DNA from: Haemonchus contortus
Taxonomy: Eukaryota > Nematoda > Chromadorea > Rhabditida > Trichostrongylidae
Direction of reading: 5' to 3'
Length of the DNA stretch: 64,000 nucleotides
Assembly (NCBI GenBank): GCA_000469685.2
Contig: LS997567.1
Coordinates: forward strand, 5,907,374 to 5,971,373
Under the pieces are notes generated by a model. It worked only from the letters and a program-made list of their open reading frames with translations, was not told the origin of the DNA and ran no database searches. Below are positions 11,201 through 22,900 of the stretch, one piece after another. The number at the start of each line of letters is the position of its first letter. The stretch's first letter is position 1. The position numbers and the translations under genes were made by a program.

Positions 11201-14200
11201 AAATTTTCCCCATTCAGTTTAATACAAACTTATAGCGCATAGCTGGGATATAATTTCACTTACACCACATTAGCTGCACAATTGCACGGTTTTCTTTGCG
11301 ACTGCCTTCGTGGAGATAACGCGCTGTATGGCTAAAGATGATGTACCTGAAATAAATATAATTTATCACTTCCCCTCTTAGCGACCTTCGCCTCCAATCC
11401 CACTTTCAAAACGCCTGGGCAAGCTGACTCTGACTTGATGTCGAATGCGTGGCGCATCCTTGAGCGATTGGATGACAAGAAGCAAAGACATATTCTTTAT
11501 CAACCCCTACCACTTTCATCAGCCTTTGGCTTCAGCATTTTAGCAATTCGAAAAATGCTGCACCAACTTACTGCCATAAATTAGCTTTGATTAAAGTTTT
11601 CCTCAAATAGGCAGCATTCTGCACCCAAAACTAAATTGACAGGACCTGAGATCCCGCCGTACTAATTGTGGTTAAAAGGTTTATGATAACGTATTTTTAA
11701 CAAAAATTCAGTAGAATGGTTTCCGGCTGTTTAGTGGGTTGCCCTTTCATCTATCCTAACAGTGCCATATACGCGGGCGACCCTGAGCATTGGCCACGAC
11801 AGTAAAAAGTTGTAATTTCTAGAAAACCAAAAAAAAAATGATCCATGTTAGCTTTATGGAGTGAAAACGGTGAAAATCCACTAGATGATCAACATTTAGG
11901 GCCTTGGAGACCACCATGTCAGTAGACCTACGCAACAGTAACCTAGTAAAGAAGTTTCACCTTCTTTGCTACTACAGAACCTCTTACTCTGTCGCCAAAA
12001 CTCAAGAATATTGATGGGAGAATAGAAATTTAAATTAGAGACAATTAGAGACACACTTCACAGAGATTTTGCAAGAAAAAACTCTTCAATTTCAGAAATA
12101 TCAGTTCACTAGATTGAGTGATACCAGTAAAACATGTGAATATGAGCATTCAGGAGAATGTAAGGCAAAAATATCTCACCCGTTAAGCTCCACCAAGCTG
12201 GGCAATTACTTTGTAATTTTACCACTCCCGATGCAAACATCAGACGACACATTAGCCAGTTGACAAGGAATATTCCAATCTAGAAAAGTCAGTTTCATAC
12301 TGGTCACATCACACGGCTGCCTCCAGCCATGGCACGAAAATGGCGTAAGAAGCGAAATTTCAGAATAAGTTACGATACCTAATTCAATTTTTCTTGGAAT
12401 CTGAAAATAGAAAGCTACTTTAATAATGAATAATATTAAAGAATAAAATGAATGTAAAAAATGAAAGGACTGAAAGGAAGAAAAACGGAAAGAACAACTA
12501 CTCCCTGTATAATTTTGAAAACAAGGGCATTCAAAAAACCCTATTGCGCCCACTTTTTTTGTCAGGGTAACTTTATGTCAACAAAATTGCTTATGGCAGA
12601 ACGCTCACCATGACTGTTCGAGATGGAAAACAAAAAAGTCAAAAAATTTTGCCCCTTTTCGCTTTCTTCTTTGTAACGAACTTTCACAAGGACAGCGAGT
12701 TGAGGACGAACTTCAACCTCGTATGGAGCTCGATTACGTATTTGTACGTCACGGTGACCGGAAAGCACAAGTGCGAGTTTGATGTTCGTCCGAGGTCGAG
12801 GTTCTGCCCCTCAACTCCTCTTCCTTGTAGTACTTTCACATTGCACGCTGCAGCGAAATAAAAACAATTATTAAAAACATTTACTCGAAAAAGTCATGCC
12901 AAAGTTAGTTTTTACTTTCAGTATAGTAGGTTTTCTCGACTCCACTCATGATTACCACCTGACAACTGGTGAAGGATGTCAGAGAGTTACAAAGTCAACT
13001 AGACGGACAGCGATCTGGACAACTTATATGTGGCTGTACTCCATAGTAACTAGGACGAAGTGATTATTTGAACACAGCTGTTCATGTGCAAATGAGTAGA
13101 AGTAGGCACAGTAACCAACCGAGTCCAACGCGGAATCAGGAAGGGCTGCAAGGAAAGTCATGTGGAAGCCGGTTTCTATCAGCAACGTATCCCATTGATA
13201 CCACAAAAATATACCACCAACCTGAAAATCATAGAGTGTTTTACAATGTAATTTAATCCAGTAGGAAAACTAATCAATACCCGGTAATAATGTAGTAAGT
13301 AAATAGTCAAAAGGAATAGAATTGTTTGAAACAGCGTAACATCACAGGTTTGAAGCTTTTCACGTAAACTAATATAAATTTACTATCCGGAATCACAAAT
13401 GACAGGCTAGGAGAACTATCACATCATGAAGGGATAATAAAGATCAAATCTAATCAATCCCTCTTGTAGGATGCGCCCTGGCAATCGACATCCATTCAGA
13501 ATCGTAGTGGCGCTGGAATGTGTATGTGGTCTACACAAGTTTTCCGGTGGTCAGTCTTGTACAAGTTAGTGCTTTTATCCTGCCAGACAAGTCTGGTACC
13601 AATTAGCCGCGCCACTTGCTACCACATCACCTCCGCTATACTACACCACATGCATGTATTATACATTGAATATTGTTTGATTTCCAGGAGCTTTGGTACA
13701 CCCTCTCTAAACCGCACAGGCAGGGCGAAAAGTTGATTAAGAGGCGGTAGGTAACTCAATCCAGCCTTATTTTTCTGATTTTCGTGGTCCGATTACAACA
13801 ACAACATTTAAATTATTAGAAACAAAAAAGTTATACAGTGTCCTAAAACTGGTAGCAGTACACTAGTGGCTCAATTCAAACCGAGTTAGCCAAAATTGGG
13901 TATTAGCCATCAAGACTTTACTCATATTTCAACAAGTAGTACTCGATTAACGTAAAGAATTCGAGTAGCAATAAGAAAGACACGGATTGTACAGCTTTTT
14001 TTGAACGGAAATTGACGCCGGTTGATGGATATCATCTTACGGTATTGCATCATCCAAGGTGAACCATGGCGCAACGGGAAGAGTTGTTCACCCATAAGAC
14101 CCCTTTCCGGCTACGTTTCCAAACTGATTCTCATTACAACCCCCTCCCTCCCCCTCCCGTACCGGTACCTTGTAAGCCCAGTACTACAACCTCCACTCCC

Positions 14201-16703
14201 TCCCCCCCCCCCCCTATCGAGATTTGACCCTGATTGCGCGCCGGGTTTCAAGGACCACCCACTGACAGAGCAAACTAACCTAACTCCTCTGCAGAGCCCC
14301 TTTATTTCTAATCGATCTACCATCAGAGTGAAGCCGAAGTTGCCGAACCAAGAGGTAAGAGCTCTATTATCTTCGATGCTTCTTAATACTCGTAGAACAC
14401 ACATTCTTAAAAAGCTATAGGAAGCAGGTGTCACAAACATGTTCTGCGTATGAAAAGAAAGCCCATGAACTAGTTAGTAAAGTAGTGTCATATCCGACAG
14501 ACTCTCGTAGACAGCAGAAAGCCATTAATCTCAGGATAAGTTGGACAGACCGTGATACACGAGCACAAAAGTCGCTTATACCAACGAATACTATTTTTAA
14601 CTAGCACTGGCTAAGGTCTAAAAAACAAGCATACGGTCAGTTACCCACGAAATATCAGAATCACCACAAATGTCAACAATTTCCAAAATGAACGTTGCTA
14701 ATGCCTTCCCAACGCTAATACCATTTTCTTGGTCTGTGCCCCTGTAGGTCCTTCTAAACCCATCTGTATCGTACCGTTCATGACTTGGGAATTCTGAGTT
14801 AGATCTCCAGGTTGAAAGCATGTGATGCTAAGTTTTCTAGGAAAGTCCTCAACACTTCATAAAAAAAACAATCTGATATCTACCGTACGGTTCAAAGAGG
14901 CTCTTCATAGAAGCTTAGAGTACAGTTGAATCGAGGTGGAATAACCACAAATCCACCTAACAGTTTGAAGAAACGAAGTCTGTCCGATTAAGTTTGAAGC
15001 CCATGGATAGGATAAGTGATGGTAACTTTAGTCCATCGATCAATATCCCAGAGTAAGTACAGGGCAAACAATAAATAAAGCCTGTTTTGACAGCGAATAG
15101 TAGAGATCACTCCCAAGAGCAAGTTGACGTCAATAATTCCGGAAGATATCTCACCTTTTGAGCATTCAAGTAGAGCAAGGTAAGTATTAGATAGATGATA
15201 GGACTCCTGCTTTGACGTTTACAAGCAGTAATAAACGACAAAACAATTCCAATTAGACAGAGCAACTGAAGGGCTCGTGATGGTACGAGGTTCAAGTACC
15301 GATAGATTGATAGTAGAATCGGAAAAGAGCATTCCCAAATGGGGCCATCTGAAATGGAGTACGGTCTCGCTATACAACCATTGTAACATCGAAAACATAA
15401 CAGAGTGGTATGATACTTAGGCAAGATTCTCATCCTTACGCACATGTAGGATTAACTTCATCAAGACTGGCGCGAAAAATGCGAATGCAAAGTTTGGGGT
15501 AGCAGCCAGGGTTTTAGTGCGGAGCCCACGACTAGAACTCATCAAGGAAAACTTTGGAAACATACTTTGACTTCATGTTCTTGATGAAGCCTCGGTAGTG
15601 TAAGAGACAAAGAGCATGATGCCAGAAAAGCTCAAGTACGGGCTCGATCCTCGCCCGAGCCAAATCTCGCTTTCTCCATAAGTCTCCAACCTTGTGAGAC
15701 TTTGAAAACATTTTGGATCATTGCTACCAAACTCCAAATTTAATGGATGCAAAGCCATAATAAACGAACTAGCCCCACCCTCGACCTGTGTGGGCTTCAA
15801 CTGCCACCGGCTTCACGCCGTTCTTTACTGTTGAAGTTATAACATCTTCGCCGAGGCTCTATATTAGCACCTAACAAATATGTAGATATGTCATGCCAAA
15901 ATTCTCCGAGAGCCGAACATGGTAGTCTTTCACTTTTTTTCTTGTACCCTCTTTCCTTTGGCTGCTCCCAGCCTACTGGCAGAACAGATATCACCAAGCG
16001 TAACCCCAAATTAGGCATCATAAGTGACCTAACTTTGGCACATTTTACGTGGTAATTAGTAACAGAAAAAAGTAACAAGTTAACACTCCCGGCGTTATAA
16101 CAAGAAGGCGAAAATCCGAAGGAAAAATGAACGCCTACAAAAAGGAAGCTAATGCAAAGCATCACCGCACAGACTGCGCGTGAAAAAACCGACCAATCAA
16201 TAACACCGACTCTCTGACCGGTTATGAAAGATAATACTACTGAAGGCAATTGAAACCAATCAATTCGAAGGTGACCTTACCAAAATCCAATTTCGGGGCC
16301 ACAGGAATGAGGCCATTTTCACCATATAAACCTGAAAATGAAGTGAATGCCTTCTGCTGGGCAGCATAATGAGAAATGGGAGACTTTGCTGAAGTTTCAG
16401 AGCTTTTCCTTATCATCAATGACTATCCTTTAAAACTGATCGATCTTTTCCGCAACTTTTGAAGCCAAACGTTACAAAAACATAGAAAAGAGTATGGAGT
16501 GACCAGTTTGAGTAAAGAACTGGTAATTAATATCTAGAAAGTCACAAACGAGGACAACAATTTCAGCAATCAAACTTACCAGGAATTTGCCAATAAAGCG
16601 ATGAGAATGCAATCAAAAAGATCAGCGATTGACTGCATAGCAGAATATGTTTCACCGTTAATCGATCACAACTCAAGAACGACGGCGGAGGCTGGTAGCC
16701 CAT
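2286..16703 (-). CDS. Lipase maturation factor-like ER membrane protein (LMF1/LMF2 family), 16 exons
   Basis: Exons, 5' to 3' on the minus strand: 16580-16703, 16281-16331, 15155-15348, 13120-13221, 12180-12279, 10319-10401, 9691-9786, 9494-9600, 9068-9205, 8828-8933, 5050-5143, 4880-4995, 4634-4758, 4469-4582, 2636-2732, 2286-2571. All phases join except at exon 8. Family landmarks appear in order: [92 protein letters not shown], [12 protein letters not shown], and a C-terminal hydrophobic segment. Family members are polytopic ER proteins needed for folding of secreted dimeric lipases; that role here is inferred from the family. The start ATG at 16703 opens exon 1 directly before a hydrophobic helix. 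Predicted length is about 643 aa against roughly 570-710 in animals (from memory). Exon 8 needs one base removed from a run of six T (see findings). The donors of exon 4 (GTTGGT) and exon 14 (GTTCTG) are weak but fit phase and homology. Introns 10 and 14 hold transposons. Confidence 0.9.
3052..3726. mobile_element. TTAA-flanked inverted-repeat element, copy A
   Basis: 675 bp, bounded by TTAA on both sides, with terminal repeats AAAGGCACGGTTCACGATAA at the left and TTATCGCGAACCGCGCCTTT at the right. No transposase is present, so it is a non-autonomous (MITE-like) element. It lies in intron 14 of the lipase maturation factor-like gene. Its interior matches copy B in reverse complement. Confidence 0.8.
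5515..6540 (-). pseudogene. Decayed Tc1/Tc3-type transposase
   Basis: The likely start ATG is at 6538-6540. The N-terminal helix-turn-helix region is readable ([38 protein letters not shown]). Middle and C-terminal pieces appear in shifted frames: FQQDNA around the second catalytic Asp, a SPDLS-MEL-like segment around the catalytic Glu, and [15 protein letters not shown] followed by [11 protein letters not shown]. An in-frame stop interrupts the N-terminal part (after NTDCGHP), and at least two frameshifts follow. It cannot encode active transposase. Confidence 0.85.
6737..7715 (-). mobile_element. Truncated non-LTR retrotransposon (LINE) reverse transcriptase
   Basis: The minus strand encodes the reverse-transcriptase palm and thumb: [17 protein letters not shown], the catalytic box [24 protein letters not shown], and a C-terminal tail with [12 protein letters not shown]. 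The style is CR1/Jockey-like. One frameshift near 6985-7010 separates the tail. Fingers, endonuclease and ORF1 are missing, so this is a 5'-truncated insertion. It lies between the Tc transposase start and the right inner repeat, so it was either inserted into or captured by the Tc element. Confidence 0.8.
8958..8995 (+). repeat. ATATC/ATC short tandem repeat
   Basis: Imperfect ATATC pentamer repeat in the intron between exons 9 and 10 of the lipase maturation factor-like gene. Confidence 0.6.
13450..13636 (-). mobile_element. SINE copy
   Basis: Same family as the split copy at 5244-8185, reverse orientation. Landmarks are the ATGCGCCC start, GCTTTTATCCTGCCAGAC in the body, and CCACATCACCTCCGC at the head end. 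It lies in an intron of the lipase maturation factor-like gene and is shortened near the B-box region. Confidence 0.7.
14146..14216 (+). repeat. C-rich pyrimidine tract
   Basis: Runs of CCCCTCCCTCC followed by a (C)n tract, inside intron 3 of the lipase maturation factor-like gene. Not coding. Confidence 0.6.
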
Positions 16704-17785
16704 TGCAAAAGTCAACAGGAACTGTAGACACTATCGGATGAGGAGGTGGTAACTAAATGGTTTCATTGTAATAGAAGACATAAAAGAAATCGCCACTTGG
16801 GAAAAAGTCAGTTGTAAGAATGCGGTTGCGTGGCCAACACTGGACGCCAGAGAAACAGAGTATGATGCAAAGTGCAACTTTCCCCAGCGTTCAGTCATCG
16901 AAAACGTGCATCAGAAGAAAATCCGTGAATTCCTGTCTTGACGCATCAAATGGTCAAAGCATAAAACCTGTAGTTCAGTATGATGCAACCATTTTCGCAG
17001 TCTGCGCGTGCACGGGTCGGGACGCGTCATCGGGTCGCCGAGCCGAAACTAGGTCGCCGCAGCGCGGCGACCTTGGCTGGAAGTGTGGGAACCCTTTTCC
17101 ATTAATCTCTAAAAATTAAGGGATCCCAAATGGGCCCGCCGATGTCGCGATGGGAACAACGATCTAGTTTCAAAAAGGCAACCGTCACGTAGCCCATCTC
17201 GATCTATACCACTAATTTTGCAGTCGCATGATTCTGTGGTACAGTAACCATGATAGAAGAGACACTGAATAACCAAGAAGGCGATACGTATATGATGCGC
17301 CAACAAAAGTTACTAGACAGTATTCAGTAACAATATAATTTCACAGTACAGTAACAGTATAGTTAGCTTGCAAATCCAATCTTCGATCAGAGGAGGCAAT
17401 TTCATCGGAAAAGTTGTGATCAAGCCCCTAAACACGAATACAACCCCATAACAGCGGTCAAGAACAATTTTAGAAGTAACTCACTTCTAATCGGAATCAT
17501 TGTCGCATCTAAACACTAGCCGATGAATTAGTTAGTGCTTCTGTCCTCGCAAAATCCCATTAAGGGTTTGAATGAAAGGCTTGACTGACATTGATGGGTA
17601 GCCGAGATTTGATCCCCTGACCATGCGTGCGGTGACGGCGCCTTTGATATAACCACATTCTTTTATATCAAAGGATAGTCAAAACTGGACACTCGACATC
17701 GATTTCCCTCTTTACAGAAGAAAGAGATTGATCATAACAACGATGCATAAAATACTTGCAAACTGCGATGCTACCGTACCGTTTT
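16704..17785. other. Region 5' of the lipase maturation factor-like gene
   Basis: Probable promoter side of the minus-strand gene starting at 16703. A small GC-rich patch (about 16995-17075, with GTCGGGACGCGTC and GCAGCGCGGCGACC) may be a control element. A SINE fragment is at 17528-17650. No coding exon was seen. Confidence 0.4.
17528..17650 (-). mobile_element. SINE fragment
   Basis: Partial reverse-orientation copy containing the region around GCCGAGATTTGATCCCCTG (degenerate B box). It lies between the lipase maturation factor-like gene and hbl-1. Confidence 0.5.
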
Positions 17786-18034
17786 CAGGATGCACCCGGC
17801 TCTCGACTTCCATTCAAGTTCGTAGTAGCGTTTTGAAAGCGTACCCAAATGGCCTATACAATGGCTTATGTTGGGCAGGTGATAACAAGTCAATTCTTTT
17901 ATTCTTCCAGAGGAGTGTGATACCAATCAAATGACCTTGGAGGGATAGAAGGCGGGGCGGATATCGATTCAGGACTCGATCCCCCGACCACGCGTGTGGT
18001 AGGAAAGGCTACTTGCCACCACACCATATCCGCC
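17786..18034 (-). mobile_element. SINE copy beside the hbl-1 3' flank
   Basis: Near full-length reverse-orientation copy, from ATGCACCCGGCTCTCGAC to CACACCATATCCGCC, with GACTCGATCCCCCG as a degenerate B-box complement. It marks the likely far limit of the hbl-1 3' UTR. Confidence 0.7.
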
Positions 18035-18316
18035 ATAATTTTATATGTATCTTCATATGTCTCACAAAATAGAGCTCAACTGTCGGTTGCAAGTAATCAG
18101 AGAGCCAAAACGTCGTCCACCATCTTTACCTGCCCAATCCTCTTCGGCTAGACGGCACGTTTTGGTTACTCCTCATTCTTTTCACAATTTAGTTGTGTTA
18201 CAAGTAAAAATTACTTGAAAAGTGTTTATGTAAATATTGCATGCATTGAAATAATAATAAAGATACCAAACAGATGACAGAACAAACTTTAGTAATGACG
18301 AGATACTTCTTACAAT

Positions 18317-18323
18317 TGAGGTA
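18317..18323 (-). promoter_or_regulatory. let-7 family seed match (UACCUCA, 7mer-A1)
   Basis: The mRNA-sense strand reads TACCTCA, complementary to let-7 nucleotides 1-7. It is about 1.6 kb past the stop, so its use depends on a long 3' UTR. Confidence 0.4.
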
Positions 18324-18770
18324 TGACAAAGTAATGAATGAGGTGTATCGACGATGTGTGCGAATCGGGACAGACAATGACGATGTATATGTAATAAATA
18401 TTATATATGAATTATATAAAAAATCGGCAAAGTTAACAGTTTTTCAGATTTTACAAGAAAAATATGAATAGGTTAGATGCAGCTATTTGAATCCGAATTT
18501 TATGAATGAGAAAAAATGAATCGATTTGGTATACGGTACTAATTACAATTGCCGATTATATTATATGTAAATGTGTTTTATATATACAAGACTGATTTTG
18601 TTTTTTTCATAGTCTACAAAAATTATACGACAATAGATTGTAATACTATGAAGTAATCGATCGATAATAGATAGGTGATATCTATTATGATGATGTGATA
18701 AGGATGAACATGATGGCTTTTGGCATTACTAGTTAACAACACGGCCTGAAGTTCGGCTTCGACGATACAA

Positions 18771-18777
18771 CCCTGAG
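18771..18777 (-). promoter_or_regulatory. lin-4/miR-125 seed match (CUCAGGG, 7mer-m8)
   Basis: The mRNA-sense strand reads CTCAGGG, complementary to lin-4 nucleotides 2-8, about 1.2 kb past the hbl-1 stop and 90 bp from the best let-7 match. Confidence 0.5.
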
Positions 18778-18863
18778 TAAATAACCGTACAGACACACAC
18801 GCATGTGAAATAATAATAATAATAGATGGTAAATAGTAATATTAGTAAATATTAATGTTTTAC

Positions 18864-18870
18864 GAGGTAG
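18864..18870 (-). promoter_or_regulatory. let-7 family seed match (CUACCUC, 7mer-m8)
   Basis: The mRNA-sense strand reads CTACCTC, complementary to let-7 nucleotides 2-8. It lies about 1.1 kb past the hbl-1 stop codon. The plus strand beyond the seed (atgaggcgaactag) also resembles the 3' half of let-7, suggesting some extra pairing. Confidence 0.55.
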
Positions 18871-19023
18871 ATGAGGCGAACTAGACAAGTACTCTCGGAC
18901 TGTATGACCAATGGCGAAGATACGAGCGCTGAGAAACACAAAGCTAATTGGTAACAGTAAATAAATGTAATAGTAAATAGTATACTAAATAAATCGCTAG
19001 CAGATGTCTAATCGACTAAACGA

Positions 19024-19029
19024 GAGGTA
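19024..19029 (-). promoter_or_regulatory. Weak let-7 family 6mer seed match
   Basis: The mRNA-sense strand reads TACCTC, a 6mer to let-7 nucleotides 2-7, about 0.9 kb past the stop. It is weak alone and is listed because it sits between stronger sites. Confidence 0.25.
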
Positions 19030-19360
19030 TTGTAAACTGATGGTGGTGTTGGGCCTGAGAAGACTGTTCAAAACCCTAAGCCAAACCGCTCTAAATACCT
19101 ACCGTAATCCGATCATGTTTCAGGATAATAATAGCCATAAAATGTTCTAAAATAACACGAAGTTTTTGCGTGTTAGTAATAGTACAAATAGAGAGCAATG
19201 ATGGGATTACGTTAAAATTCAAATTCTTCCAGAATTTTCGGTTTTGCCCATTACAACAACACCACAATCAGTTTTTAGCTAGACAAGTAATGAATGGATG
19301 AATTAGTGAATGAAGACAAAATATGTTCCAGTATGGATGAGCTATTTAACAGCCCGCGAA

Positions 19361-19367
19361 TCCCTGA
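19361..19367 (-). promoter_or_regulatory. lin-4/miR-125 seed match (UCAGGGA, 7mer-A1)
   Basis: The mRNA-sense strand reads TCAGGGA, complementary to lin-4 nucleotides 1-7, about 0.6 kb past the hbl-1 stop. Confidence 0.4.
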
Positions 19368-19950
19368 ATGATCGAGGAACGTGTAACTCGATGTGTATGA
19401 GGAGGAAATAGAGGAGGAAAAAACAAACAAAAACGAAAAAAAGGAAAAAGTGACCTTAATGCGCTGATTTCTTCGACATCACTAATGTTATGTATACATA
19501 GCGAACAATAACATTGTGTTTTGGCCAATGTCGAGCAAATCCCGAGCTATTGAGGACAACAAACAACAAATAACATCAAAAACATGGTCTGGTAAGGTTA
19601 GAGTTGGAGGACGGGGCGGGGTTTGCACTACAACAAGTTACGAAGGTGGTGGATGGGCGTGATTTGAAGAAATCGATACACATAATATGTACAACGTTGA
19701 ACCGATGCGGTTCAGTCGAGTATGAGTAAACAGTTATTACTAGCGAACGAACGATAGGAATGAACAACGAACGGAACGGAACACACGGGCAATGGCCCGA
19801 TTTAGCCCAGAATTGAAGTTGAACCAGCATGACGGAGCAAGAAGCGCGTGATTTTTGTGGCGCCCCACAATGCATGTGATGATCTTTGGATATAAGCTGA
19901 TGTCAGACTGTCAGATGAGCACGACTGGACGACGTGCCTTCTGCTGCCCT

Positions 19951-22900
19951 CTACTCGTGTGATGCTTGCAGTAAATGCAAATTAAAGTTCAACGAATCCG
20001 GTGCTATATGACCACAACGGTTACATTTGAATACATGCTCATAACCATGATAGCCCATATGAATATGATAAAGAGCTTGGTCCTGAAACGAAATTCATTG
20101 AAACGGTAAAGAAGACGACGACAATTCATTAAGTAACAAACCTGGAAAGCCATGCGACAATGATGACATTGGAATCGCCACGAAGCTTCTTCTCGACGCA
20201 AATTGAGGGCGCTCAGTTGAGCCAAATACGCTCGTTGGAAGATGTTCAGGTTGTTTTCGGAAGAGAATGGCTGGAATGCTGGCTGCCCAACGGACCTAAC
20301 GACACTGCTGGATACGGCAACCGGCGTAGGTGACTCCGGAATAGGTGAACGAGCAAGTTTGGCATGCTGCTGAAATGAATGCATCAATCTACCGCTCAGC
20401 TAAGGACTACCACAACCCCACCCCCTCGAGGAATTCCCCACTGCCGACTTTTCAGAAACCATGGTTAGCCCAAGTGGGAGAAAAGCTTCCAAAATACCTC
20501 TGCAGCGTCCTTCTCATCGCTGTCTTCACTGAGACTGGGACTTTTTCCCTGGAGACGTTGACTGATCTGTTCCAACTTGAATGCTTTGACTTTTCTCCCG
20601 GGCTGCTCGATCTCGTCCCCGGATCCTGCATACGCTGAATGAGCACCGGGTATACGAACTGATAACTAGGTACACGCTTACCTTTCGAGCTGCAGTGAGG
20701 ACTGCTAGTACTGCCTGGACTCCCGTCCATCTCATCGTCACCGACGTGTCCACTGTCACGCTCTTCATGGGTATCGACGCTCACGGGTTTGTCTTCGATG
20801 GCTTCAAGCGGCGGGATGAATGAGTTAACCTGGAAGGAGTATATCAGTACCGATTTAAAGCATTACTGGTATGAATATTACCTGAGGTAACGACTGGTAC
20901 AGGCTCACAATCGGACTTTGATTCGATTGGTTCAAGAAGTGATTCACATTGTGTCTCATCAGTTCCTCCTGTGAGCTGGTCTGGAAGTCACAGACTGCGC
21001 ACGACAGCTGCTGTTGTACTGATGGTAAGCTGTTGATCAACGTGCTCATTTGCTCCATCTGAAGATTAGATCTCAATAGACCTCTCCAGAAGCAGTCGAA
21101 CAGATCGTGGCGACGTACCTGGTGCTGCCTGAGCAGCATCTGACTGGCGTAGTTCAAGCTCTGACTGGTGACTATCGGAGAAAGCCCAAGAGTTTGTGCA
21201 AGGGTCGTAGTCGGTGACGGTGCATCCAGCTTCATACCGAAATTCGAATACGGTACAAGAGGTTCAGGTTTTACTTGTGTTGGTGATGTGTCACCCATTT
21301 CCATGCCATCCGGTACACGTCGATGATCGTACTTCTTCAGATGCAGCTGAACGATAAACAATCAATAATCGTACTGCGTGAACGTGAAATCAGGCAGAAG
21401 AAAAATCGATAAGCACCTTCAGGCTATGACAATACTTCGTTGCATAGGTACAGTCCATACATCGAAACTGGTACACATTCGTATGACTTTTCATATGAGA
21501 ATTCAGCATCGACTTATTCACACACGTGTAGCTACACTTTTTGCATTGGAATGGTTTACTACCGATATGATTTCGAATGTGATATTCCTGAAAAGAAGGA
21601 CATCAACAAAAACTTCATCTCTTATTACTAACTTACAACTTTTACTTTTTTGCAAGCGCTAAAAAAACTGTCTGCACATATTAGAGTGAGATCTCTACGC
21701 GCTCAGTGGTAACGATGGCATTTACTAGCGCCTCACGCAGTGTAGTATTTTTGTTCAAACACGAGTTACTGCAGAACTAGCGAGTAAAAGCAAACTTGCA
21801 AAATTTGAAACAGGATTGGGATGGCCCTGGCCATTTTTGGGGACCGGAATACATTTGATTTGATTAATGGCAAAGTTCACGATAAGAACGGTCTTTGAGA
21901 TTTCTTCCTAGGATCAACGCATGACTACCAAGGGTAACACAAGGGACGCTGTCACGTCGAAAAACGAGCAGATAGGGCGTAATGATGGTCACAGCACTAG
22001 CTCAGCTGACATACACACCCAAAGGTGGACGAGTTCGCCGTGGAAGGTATAGGGGTTGCAACATTCGCACCGCGACGCACACGCTGCATGCAGGCAGCTT
22101 ACTGTAGCTACATGTACGCAATGGCTTTGAACAGCTCGTCTAAATGCCCCTTATATGCAACTTTTGTCTACACATTCTCGTTCAACCCCAGAGGTTACCA
22201 CTTTAAGGCCTTATCCTTCTCTAAAAGCTCCGATTTTCGCGATTATTTCGCCACATTTGCTAAACCATTACTTCCACCACTAATCTAAAAATAGAATTCC
22301 CTCGAAGTATCGTGATCTATGCCTTTAATTCTACACACTGGTGAGCAATCGGAAATCGGAATAACAGGAAGAAGCAGAGTTTGCGGTTTTTTTCTTCGAA
22401 AAAGGAAACATTTTTTACTTCGATCATTTTTAATGCTTGAAAGGGAAATTCCTGGTTTCTCGGAAAGCATGTTATTCGGAAGTTCAAACATTACGGACGG
22501 GGCGCTTTGGGGCGTTAAGGACTAGGGAACTTCCCGTTTTCCAAACCGCGTACTTTTAAGTAACCAGAAATGTCAAATGTAGCAATTTCTAAGTAAATGA
22601 TGCGAATAAACTAACCAGATGATGTTTATACTCGGTGACAAAGTTGCATGTAGGACAGTTCATTTGCTTGTCAACCGGTATATGAGTACGAGCATGAGCC
22701 CATTGATCATCCTTCGAAAACGATATATGAGGGCATTGTTTGCATTTATACTGCTTCATCTTTCCATTACTGTTTCGCCGTGGTTCCGCATTATTGTACT
22801 GAAATTGGGGACATTAGGCTTGCAGGTACTACTAGTAGGTGGCAGTAGTAGGTGAGAACCCGACCTTTTCTGAGGACTTGTCGAACTGATCCACGGTCTC

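Larger units (their letters stand above)
18035..19950 (-). other. hbl-1: hbl-1 3' flank, probable 3' UTR with microRNA seed matches
   Basis: This stretch follows the TAG stop at 19951-19953 and ends at a SINE. No coding exon was recognised. Seed complements to let-7 family (18864-18870, 18317-18323, 19024-19029) and lin-4 (18771-18777, 19361-19367) fall here, as expected for an hbl-1 3' UTR. I found no canonical AATAAA on the minus strand between the stop and the SINE; the first hexamer (17898-17903) lies inside the SINE. The real 3' end is therefore undefined. Confidence 0.6.

Noticed and set aside
11273..11341. Extra minus-strand exon ([15 protein letters not shown]) inside intron 5 of the lipase maturation factor-like gene
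   Set aside because: Flanking exons 5 and 6 join perfectly in phase and family sequence without it; at most a rare alternative exon.
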